Shown: positions 6,376-12,307 of the stretch, piece after piece | Layout: the number at the start of each line of letters is the position of its first letter | How positions within the stretch are numbered: the first letter of the stretch is position 1 | Origin: Anaerolineaceae bacterium UBA6801 | GTDB lineage: Bacteria > Chloroflexota > Anaerolineae > Anaerolineales > Anaerolineaceae | Direction of reading: 5' to 3' | Assembly (NCBI GenBank): GCA_002452315.1 | Contig: DKFH01000151.1 | Coordinates: 5,726-18,032 of the forward strand | DNA: 12,307 nucleotides | The notes under the pieces: generated by a model | Databases searched by the model: none | What the model was told of the DNA's origin: nothing | The model's input: the letters and a program-made list of their open reading frames with translations, nothing else | Program-made: the position numbers and the translations under genes

Positions 6376-8892
6376 TCATAACAAGCTGGGCGGGTCTACT
6401 TCAATGATCCAATCAGGGGGCTGCCGGTCCCTTAACAGCTCGGTGGGATCAGGTCCCCGCAGGATGATCTGCCAGCGGTAGCGGCCATACAGGCGGGTGA
6501 AGAAACAGGGCACCGGACCAATCATCGTCACAGGCCGATCCTCTTCGTCAATCCACCGCTGCAGCGTCCCGGCCAGGACAAGCGCGGCTTCCTCTGCCGC
6601 TTGCGGATCGTGGTGGCGATACTCTAACCTGACCAGGCGGGTAAAGGGTGGATAGCGCAACTCACGACGATAAGCCATTTCCTGTTCGTAGAACTGGGCA
6701 TAATCATGCCGTGCAGCGGTTTGGATGGCGTAATGTTCGGGCTGATAGGTTTGCACGATCACCCGCCCGCCCAAAGGGCTCCGGCCTGCCCGCCCGGCCA
6801 CCTGGGTCAACACCTGAAAGGTGCGCTCGGCAGCCCGGTAATCCGGCAAATTAAGCCCCACTTCCGCCAGAACCACCCCAACCAGGGTCACCAGGGGTAA
6901 ATCCAGGCCTTTAGCCAGCATCTGGGTGCCGATGAGAATTTCCGCTTTCTGGCGGGTGAATTGCGACAGGATGCGCTCGTGGGCGCCCTTTGTGCGCGTG
7001 GTTTCTGCGTCCCAACGCAGGGTGCGCACCCCGGGGAATGCTTCTCTGACCTGCTGCTCCACCTTCTCCGTCCCCGTGCCCAGCTGCCGGATCTGCCGTC
7101 CGCCGCAGACCGGGCAGCGTTGGGGAACCAGGCGCTGGTAACCGCAGGTATGGCACAGCAAGCCATCCTGCGCACGGTGGTAGGTGAGGGGTTTATCATC
7201 CCGGGGGCAGCGGATAACATGGCCGCACTCCCGGCAGAACACATACGTGGATGAACCGCGCCGGTTGAGGAACAGGATCGCCTGTTGATGCGCCGCCAGG
7301 ACGGATTGAATTGCATTATGCATCTCAAGGCTAAAGATGCTGCGGTTACCCGCCTTTAGTTCCTCCCGCATGTCAACGATCGACACGCGCGGCAGCCCCA
7401 GGTCCGCCGCCTGACCCTCACCAGAGGGTGGTGGCAGGGTCAAACCAAGCTTGCGGGCATGATGGGCAATCACATCGCGGTGAGCCAGAATGCGCTTGGG
7501 AAGTTCAATATAGGTCCAGCTACCGCTCACCGCCTGGTAGAACTGGGTCACCTGGGGCGTGGCGGATCCCAGGATGATCGTGGCGCCGGAAAGGCGGGCA
7601 CAGGCGACCGCCGTCGCCACGCCCCGGTAATAAGGCAGCCGGTCTTGCTGGTCATAAGATTCCTGGTGGCACTCATCCACCACGATTAGCCCGATATTGG
7701 GCATGGGCACAAACAATGCGCTGCGGGGACCAATGATCACGGACAATTCGCCCTCCCGCACCCGCCGCCAGGTATCGTAGCGTTCTCCATCGGAAAGCTG
7801 GGAGTGGATCACCCCCACCTGGTCAGGGAAGCGCGCATGAAAGCGCTGGACAGCCTGGGGAGTGAGCGAAATCTCGGGCACCAGGATGAGGGCGCCCTGG
7901 CCGTTAGCCAGGGTTTCAGCAACAGCTCGCAAGTAGATCTCAGTTTTTCCGGAGCCAGTGACCCCATGTAGCAGGTAGGGCGGGTGCGGCCGCCCTTGCC
8001 GGGCATCTTGCAAGCCTGCATGGATGATCTCCCAGGCGGATTCTTGATCTCGGGTCAGTTGCGGTGGCGTGGCGGGCACAAAGCTGAGGTCATCCAGCGG
8101 GTCTCGCCAGACCTGATCGGCCACAAACGCAATCCAGCCCATGCTTTCCAGGGCTTTAAGGTCCCCGCTGTTTCCGCCTGTGCGCTGATAGATCGTTGCC
8201 GGTTCAACCAAATCGGCTTCAGCGGCAAGCAAGCGCAGGATCTCCACACGGCGTTCGTGCACCTTGTGGACTCGGCTCAATGGCTGCTCGAGCGCATCGA
8301 TGGCGTCAGGATCCCCTGCCAGGATCACTTTGCGCACAGTTTTCGGGCTCACACGCGGCTGGGGTAGGACGGCGCGCATGCGGAGCACCCCTTTACGGGC
8401 CAACCCCCGGGCTGTCCCGCGCCATTCAACATGACGGATGGCTGCGTCAATCTGACGGCCGCGCAGAACACCGCGCGTTTGCAGCAAACGGATAAGGCGT
8501 TTTTCAAGCGGTGAGTACGATGAGAGATCAATCGGCTGTGACGAGGCCAGCTCAACGCGTATATCGGTGCGTTGGCTCAGCCCTGTCGGCAACATCAAGC
8601 TGATGCAGGAGCCAAGCGGGGCCAGGGTCTCTGCCGCCAGCCATTGGGCTAAGGCGATCTGTGTCTGTGTCAGTGCGGGTAGGTTTTCCACCAGGTCCTC
8701 CACCGGCCGGGTGTTTGCCACTTCAGGGGTATCAATATCACGCAAGACCACCCCCTGCACGCGTTGTGCGCCAAAGGGCAGGATCACCAGCGAACCGGGC
8801 TTAACGGCCCCAATCAGCTCAGGTGGCAGGTGATAATGATAGGTATCCGAGACCTGGGGAAGGTTGATCGCCACCTCAACATAAGCTTCCAT
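6376..8892 (-). CDS. priA: primosomal protein N' (replication restart helicase PriA)
   Basis: PriA is the 3'-to-5' superfamily 2 helicase that reloads the replisome at stalled forks. At 838 residues it is slightly longer than the usual 730-820. Residues 1-100 are the DNA-binding domain. Walker A is at 310-317 (GVTGSGKT, Lys316) and Walker B at 406-409 (DECH, where DEEH is usual). A zinc-binding insertion spans 553-596 and later helicase motifs follow: GTGTEKVEQ (605-613), GTQMLAKG (655-662) and QVAGRAGR (697-704). Only seven of the eight usual zinc-ligand cysteines are present (553, 556, 562, 580, 583, 593, 596); position 565 is Asp. The ATG at 8892 is preceded by a weak AAGG 12 bases away and by TAAAAT (8904-8899), which would give a very short or absent leader if it is the -10. 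Identity is firm. Confidence 0.96.
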   Translation of the reverse strand: MEAYVEVAINLPQVSDTYHYHLPPELIGAVKPGSLVILPFGAQRVQGVVLRDIDTPEVANTRPVEDLVENLPALTQTQIALAQWLAAETLAPLGSCISLMLPTGLSQRTDIRVELASSQPIDLSSYSPLEKRLIRLLQTRGVLRGRQIDAAIRHVEWRGTARGLARKGVLRMRAVLPQPRVSPKTVRKVILAGDPDAIDALEQPLSRVHKVHERRVEILRLLAAEADLVEPATIYQRTGGNSGDLKALESMGWIAFVADQVWRDPLDDLSFVPATPPQLTRDQESAWEIIHAGLQDARQGRPHPPYLLHGVTGSGKTEIYLRAVAETLANGQGALILVPEISLTPQAVQRFHARFPDQVGVIHSQLSDGERYDTWRRVREGELSVIIGPRSALFVPMPNIGLIVVDECHQESYDQQDRLPYYRGVATAVACARLSGATIILGSATPQVTQFYQAVSGSWTYIELPKRILAHRDVIAHHARKLGLTLPPPSGEGQAADLGLPRVSIVDMREELKAGNRSIFSLEMHNAIQSVLAAHQQAILFLNRRGSSTYVFCRECGHVIRCPRDDKPLTYHRAQDGLLCHTCGYQRLVPQRCPVCGGRQIRQLGTGTEKVEQQVREAFPGVRTLRWDAETTRTKGAHERILSQFTRQKAEILIGTQMLAKGLDLPLVTLVGVVLAEVGLNLPDYRAAERTFQVLTQVAGRAGRSPLGGRVIVQTYQPEHYAIQTAARHDYAQFYEQEMAYRRELRYPPFTRLVRLEYRHHDPQAAEEAALVLAGTLQRWIDEEDRPVTMIGPVPCFFTRLYGRYRWQIILRGPDPTELLRDRQPPDWIIEVDPPSLL

Positions 8893-8974
8893 AAGATGAT
8901 TTTACCTTGAACGGTGAGGGCGTTGTAAAACTGGTCTGAGCGCGCAGCAATGCACTTTGATGGCACTAATCCGC

Positions 8975-9003
8975 TTACCAATCAACCTCTTCTCTGGTAA
9001 AAT
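8975..9003 (+). promoter_or_regulatory. extended -10 promoter for the kinase gene
   Basis: TGGTAAAAT (8995-9003) is an extended -10: TG, one base, then TAAAAT with five of six consensus positions. TTACCA (8975-8980) is a modest -35 (four of six) at a 17-bp spacing. Transcription would begin near 9010. Confidence 0.5.
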
Positions 9004-9118
9004 ACGCATTAACTGATCCTGTGCAGCTTATTGAAAATTTAAGCCCTTTTCGGGCTCAGCTGAACAGGTGAGCACCGGCCAAACGTCGAAAAACAGGCCG
9101 GATATTCTTAGGAAAGAG

Positions 9119-9137
9119 GATCCATCCAGGATGGATC
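9119..9137. repeat. 19-bp palindrome just upstream of the kinase start
   Basis: GATCCATCC (9119-9127) and GGATGGATC (9129-9137) are exact reverse complements around a single central A. The centre is too tight for a full RNA hairpin without opening inner pairs, so a dimeric DNA-binding protein site is as plausible as an RNA stem. It ends 28 bp before the preferred ATG and 13 bp before the alternative TTG. Confidence 0.65.
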
Positions 9138-9165
9138 GGAAAGTGTACAGTTGAGGTTTGAGACA

Positions 9166-10152
9166 ATGCCAGTCCCAATCAAGGCTGGTACGGTGCTGCG
9201 CACCCGGTATCAGGTCAAAGAGATCATTGGTCAGGGCGGAGTGGGGTGCATTTACCTGGCTGAAGACCTGCGCCTTGAAGGCCGCCTGTGTGCGGTTAAA
9301 GAGGTGGAATACGACCTGGCCCTGCCCGAGGACATGCTCAAAGAAGCCCGCGACCAATTCCAACGTGAGGCAACGATATTGGCACGCCTGGACCACCCCA
9401 ACCTGCCCAAAGTGTCGGACTTTTTCTCCATTCGGGACCGTGACTACCTGGTTATGGACTATGTGCCAGGCAAAGACCTGCGTCAGTTAATGATCGAAGC
9501 GCGCCAAAACCAAACTTTTTTGGCCGAGGAAGACGTCCTGGATTGGGCCAGCCAGCTGGCAGACGCCCTCAAATACCTGCACACCCAGGAAACGCCCATC
9601 GTGCACCGGGATATCAAACCCAGCAACCTCAAACTGACACCGAACGGCCTGGTGAAATTGGTGGACTTTGGCTTGGTGAAGGTGCTGGCGCCAGGTGAGG
9701 TGACCATCACCATTTTGCAGGGTCAGGGCACGGCGCTATATACCCCTTTGGAGCAATACGGGGGCGATTCGGGCCACACCGATGCCCGCAGTGACATTTA
9801 CGCCTTTGGCGGCACCCTGTACCACTTGCTGACCAACGAACCGCCCATCAACGTCCGTGACCGTTTTCTGAACCCGGGCACCCTGCCCCGCATCCGGGAC
9901 ATCAACCCCGCTGTGAGCGTGCGCACGGAACGGGCTATCCACTGGGCGCTGCAGCTCCACCCGGAGGACCGCCCCAAAGATATCGATGCCTTTGTCAAAG
10001 CACTATTTATCGAAGATGCCCCCATCACCAAAACATTCCGCGGGGAACGCACCCAGAACAGGCTGGTCCGCACCCCGGAAAAGATCCTCATTTACCTGGC
10101 TGGAAGCTTGATGGTGATCAGTTTCCTGCTGACCCTCATCCGGAATTTTTAA
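9166..10152 (+). CDS. Hanks-type Ser/Thr protein kinase with C-terminal membrane anchor
   Basis: This is a 328-residue eukaryotic-like serine/threonine kinase. The glycine-rich loop is GQGGVG (22-27), the ATP-binding lysine is Lys45 (CAVKEV), the catalytic loop is HRDIKPSN (Asp149) and the metal-binding DFG is at 167-169. A TPLEQY segment replaces the usual APE region and DARSDIYAFG follows. All key residues are intact, so the kinase should be active. The C terminus holds one hydrophobic helix at about 307-325 and then only RNF, so the kinase domain faces the cytoplasm and no external sensor domain (such as PASTA) exists. I prefer the ATG at 9166, with GAGG at 9153-9156; a TTG at 9151 would add five residues. 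The gene stands alone, converging on the GH3 gene with a 46-bp gap. Targets are unknown. Confidence 0.93.
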   Translation: MPVPIKAGTVLRTRYQVKEIIGQGGVGCIYLAEDLRLEGRLCAVKEVEYDLALPEDMLKEARDQFQREATILARLDHPNLPKVSDFFSIRDRDYLVMDYVPGKDLRQLMIEARQNQTFLAEEDVLDWASQLADALKYLHTQETPIVHRDIKPSNLKLTPNGLVKLVDFGLVKVLAPGEVTITILQGQGTALYTPLEQYGGDSGHTDARSDIYAFGGTLYHLLTNEPPINVRDRFLNPGTLPRIRDINPAVSVRTERAIHWALQLHPEDRPKDIDAFVKALFIEDAPITKTFRGERTQNRLVRTPEKILIYLAGSLMVISFLLTLIRNF

Positions 10153-10162
10153 CCCCCCAATA

Positions 10163-10175
10163 ACGAATTTTTCGT
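10163..10175. terminator. small inverted repeat between convergent genes
   Basis: ACGAA (10163-10167) and TTCGT (10171-10175) pair over a 3-nt loop in the 46-bp gap between the convergent kinase and GH3 genes. A T-run lies within and beside it. It is a possible weak bidirectional terminator; five pairs are too few to be sure. Confidence 0.3.
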
Positions 10176-10198
10176 CAAACTGCCTCCTCAGCCCGGGC

Positions 10199-12307
10199 TT
10201 ACCGCCGATTCCGCTGGGGATAGCGCCCTTCTGTACGCATCCACCAAATTAATGCCCCAATCCAGCCGATCAGCAACCCCGCAATCACAATTTCAATCAC
10301 AAAGGACCTCCCAGATTGCTGGACCCAGCGCTTGGTCCCTTCCACGCCCAAATTCAGGTAAGTATAGGCAAGCAGACCACCCACCAGGGAGGATAAGGCA
10401 GAGCGCAACCCCCAGCGTGAAGATCCCCACCACAGCCAGCCAACCAAAAAGGTCAGGGCACCGCCGATCCCCATCGCCAAAACGCCAAAGGCCCAATCAC
10501 CCAGGGTGGGATAACTTACCGGGTCTGGCTCCGGGGTGCTGGTTGACGTGGGTTGCAGGGTGGGTGTCACCGTCGGGGTTGGCGTGGGCTCAGGCGTGGG
10601 CGAGATCATCGGCGTGGGCGTGAAGGCAAAGATAGACATGATCCCTTCAGGCGAAATGTTGATTTGCAGCGTCTCAGACTGGTTAGCGGGCGGGCTGGTG
10701 GCGGTGATATCCATACCACCCGCCGATTCAATGCGGTAGTTGAAGAAAGCCACACCGCCAGAGGTGGCCGCCTCAAATTGCTGGGTGATGCCTGGTTCAC
10801 CCGAGATGCGAAAATTGAACCGGACAATCGTGCCATCTGGCACCACATTCAGGTTATGATCGAGGATTTGGGAGGTACGAATGGTGATGGTATCGCCCAC
10901 ATTGAAGCTTGGCAGCGGTGTTGGTTCGGGAGTTTGCGTGGCCACGGGTGTTACAGCCTGTTCCGCATCTCCCGGGTCCACCTCCTCACCAGAACCGTTG
11001 TCCGGGTCCACCTGCTCGGCTTCAGCCACCGGCGTCACCAGCTCTAAACGGATGATCTGGTTGGGGTTTGGTGAGGTCATGATGTCTAAATCATAACCGA
11101 CGGCCGGCAAAGACACGGGCAGGGCGCCCGGTGGGTCATATTCCTGCATCAAAACGCGGGCAGCCACCTCTAAAAATGCAGGTGCTTTGCTGTACAACCC
11201 GTAATAGGCCGTCACCTTGGAGATATCCGTTGCATCCAGGTAGGTCGGTGAACCCATGCTAAAAACGATTACATTTTTACCCGACAATAATTCATGCCGC
11301 TCGTTCAAAATCCGCTGCAAGGCATTCGAGGCGGGATGCAGTTCAGAAATATCCAGGGTGTTAAAAATCACCCACTCCGCTGAGCGAATATTGCCGTCAA
11401 TCAGTTCGGTGACATCCGATTCCATATTATCCAAAAATTGGGCCAGCTGAGAGAAGGTAAAGGAAGCCAGCCGATTTTGCAAAATTTGCCCACCTGCCTG
11501 AGGACCGTACAGACCCAACAGCGTATTTGCCAGGGCGTTGGTGCCCACATCAGCCGACAGCGGACACAACTCACATTGAAAGAGATTGCGCACATCGGTA
11601 AAGATCACCACATTCTCGTACCGCAGCGGGGGTTCGGGCAATACAGTGTCCAGCTCGAGCGGGCTTGGGCTGATCAATGTCACAGCAGCCTGGGCAACAT
11701 CAAAAGCGACTGCTTGTGCACCTCCCAACGCATCCAAATCCCCGTCGTTGAGCACCCTTGTGACCGAAAAGTCACCATAGATGGCCTGTTTGGCCTGTAG
11801 AATTCGCAAAACAGAGGCATCCACCCGCTGGGCAAAGGCCGGGTCTTCCCGATATTTCTGGACAAACGACTCGATCGTCGACACCAGGGTCGTAAACTCG
11901 TCAGGATCGCCTGTGGCGACAAAATTATCCACAAACAGCATGTCATTACCGGCCAGGAACGCGTTCCTGGCCACCTGGCGGGCATCAAAATTGGTGTCGT
12001 TGGGGTCAAAGAAACGCCTGATGGCACCACTCCCCAGGTTGTCACTGATCAGCAACCCGCCAGCCTCACGCCAGGCTGTCATCCCGGGTAGAGACAAGAC
12101 CTGCTGGATTGCATTTGAATCAAAGCTGATCGGCCTGGTGGTGGGACGGATATTGCCCTGGAAACCTTGATAGCGGTTGTGTGAAACCATCAGCGCATCC
12201 ACACGACCGGGATTGCCCAACGGGGGCGTGGTGACAGCAAAATAGGGCACCAACTCTACTTGTTCAAGCTGTTCCAACGATTTACGGACGGTTGAGACCT
12301 CCTGGTC
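10199..12307 (-). CDS. membrane-anchored glycoside hydrolase family 3 protein, 5' partial
   Basis: The frame is open to the right edge, so the start, any signal peptide and the first part of the GH3 barrel are missing; a TTG at 12277 is only the first in-window start. Numbering from it, the segment GGLLISDNLG (73-82) fits the GH3 nucleophile region, with Asp79 (12041-12043) as nucleophile. AFLAGNDMLFV (106-116) is a typical NagZ-like strand. Residues about 190-415 look like a GH3 C-terminal domain, then comes an acidic linker and TP-rich segment (420-457). A likely Ig-like beta domain follows (about 458-545), then a Thr/Pro-rich stalk (552-586). Three membrane helices come last (about 595-617, 621-643 and 659-681), ending in a basic tail. 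It probably acts outside the cell on beta-linked hexosides or N-acetylhexosaminides, held by the C-terminal helices. Substrate is inference. Confidence 0.85.
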   Translation of the reverse strand, partial: DQEVSTVRKSLEQLEQVELVPYFAVTTPPLGNPGRVDALMVSHNRYQGFQGNIRPTTRPISFDSNAIQQVLSLPGMTAWREAGGLLISDNLGSGAIRRFFDPNDTNFDARQVARNAFLAGNDMLFVDNFVATGDPDEFTTLVSTIESFVQKYREDPAFAQRVDASVLRILQAKQAIYGDFSVTRVLNDGDLDALGGAQAVAFDVAQAAVTLISPSPLELDTVLPEPPLRYENVVIFTDVRNLFQCELCPLSADVGTNALANTLLGLYGPQAGGQILQNRLASFTFSQLAQFLDNMESDVTELIDGNIRSAEWVIFNTLDISELHPASNALQRILNERHELLSGKNVIVFSMGSPTYLDATDISKVTAYYGLYSKAPAFLEVAARVLMQEYDPPGALPVSLPAVGYDLDIMTSPNPNQIIRLELVTPVAEAEQVDPDNGSGEEVDPGDAEQAVTPVATQTPEPTPLPSFNVGDTITIRTSQILDHNLNVVPDGTIVRFNFRISGEPGITQQFEAATSGGVAFFNYRIESAGGMDITATSPPANQSETLQINISPEGIMSIFAFTPTPMISPTPEPTPTPTVTPTLQPTSTSTPEPDPVSYPTLGDWAFGVLAMGIGGALTFLVGWLWWGSSRWGLRSALSSLVGGLLAYTYLNLGVEGTKRWVQQSGRSFVIEIVIAGLLIGWIGALIWWMRTEGRYPQRNRR
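10520..10624 (-). repeat. Thr/Pro-rich stalk-coding repeats in the GH3 gene
   Basis: This stretch codes for residues 552-586, made of TPTP, SPTPEP and similar units. On the + strand the unit GGCGTGGGC recurs exactly at 10581-10589, 10593-10601 and 10611-10619, so the DNA is repetitive as well. Such stalks usually hold an extracellular domain away from the membrane and may vary in length between strains. Confidence 0.7.

Larger units (their letters stand above)
8893..9165. promoter_or_regulatory. divergent intergenic region with long hairpin-rich kinase leader
   Basis: This region separates priA (left, reverse) from the kinase gene (right, forward). After the promoter near 8975-9003, the predicted kinase leader is about 155 nt and contains three inverted repeats. 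They are AGCCC/GGGCT (9042-9046 and 9052-9056), CCGGCC/GGCCGG (9075-9080 and 9096-9101, 15-nt loop rich in A) and a 19-bp palindrome at 9119-9137. None is followed by a T-run. It does not match a riboswitch class that I can recognise. Confidence 0.5.

Noticed and set aside
6339..6391. Inverted repeat GCCCAGCT/AGCTGGGC between priA and the membrane protein gene
   Set aside because: Eight-base arms with a 37-base spacer, one arm inside priA; likely chance and not a terminator.
8196..8495. Forward-strand open frames inside priA
   Set aside because: Shadows of a long, confidently identified reverse-strand gene; composition is Arg/Pro/Ala-rich as expected for antisense frames in GC-rich DNA.
9028..9396. 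Reverse-strand 122-codon open frame over the kinase leader and start
   Set aside because: It is antisense to a well-supported kinase gene and has no family resemblance.
1..12307. CRISPR arrays, tRNA or rRNA genes, insertion sequences, phage or defence genes
   Set aside because: No regularly spaced direct repeats, cloverleaf, rRNA-like sequence, transposase or phage motif was seen on either strand.

Overview
The window looks like chromosomal DNA from an uncultured or little-studied member of the Chloroflexota, most likely the Anaerolineae. This rests on general resemblance, not on a marker gene. The kinase, the membrane-anchored GH3 protein with Thr/Pro-rich linkers, and a PriA with several lineage-like deviations all read like proteins of that group. 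Base composition is moderately GC-rich throughout, and no phage or insertion-sequence genes were seen.

Layout from left to right. (1) Bases 1-750 hold the 3' end of a forward-strand M23 (LytM-type) peptidase gene. (2) Bases 751-1114 are non-coding and hold the most striking signal: three perfect DnaA boxes (TTATCCACA) plus several near-matches in about 95 bp, preceded by a perfect 12-bp inverted repeat. (3) Bases 1115-1339 are the in-frame 3' remnant of an ABC-F ATPase gene whose front part is missing. (4) Bases 1365-4765 are a two-gene reverse-strand cassette: a TIM-barrel glycoside-hydrolase-like protein followed by an MFS sugar-type transporter. (5) Bases 4881-6283 are a second reverse-strand pair: a four-helix membrane protein of unknown function, then a Gpt-like phosphoribosyltransferase, with a good promoter in front. 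(6) Bases 6376-8892 encode the replication-restart helicase PriA (reverse strand). (7) Bases 8893-9165 are a divergent intergenic region with a promoter and a long hairpin-rich leader for a forward-strand Ser/Thr kinase (9166-10152) that ends in a single membrane helix. (8) From 10199 to the right edge runs the 3' part of a reverse-strand GH3-family glycosidase carrying an Ig-like domain, a Thr/Pro-rich stalk and three C-terminal membrane helices.

Functional links. The hydrolase-like gene and the MFS gene probably form a glycan or oligosaccharide uptake and processing unit: neither has a signal peptide, so the substrate would be imported and then cleaved in the cytoplasm. The phosphoribosyltransferase is probably a purine-salvage enzyme. 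The M23 peptidase and the GH3 protein both suggest envelope or peptidoglycan work, but sit at opposite ends of the window.

The best candidate for something beyond routine annotation is the DnaA-box cluster. It could be a replication origin or a DnaA-binding/titration site. However, genes on both sides point towards it, which is the reverse of a typical origin, and a truncated gene lies immediately beside it, so a rearrangement or a contig misjoin near base 1340 must be considered.
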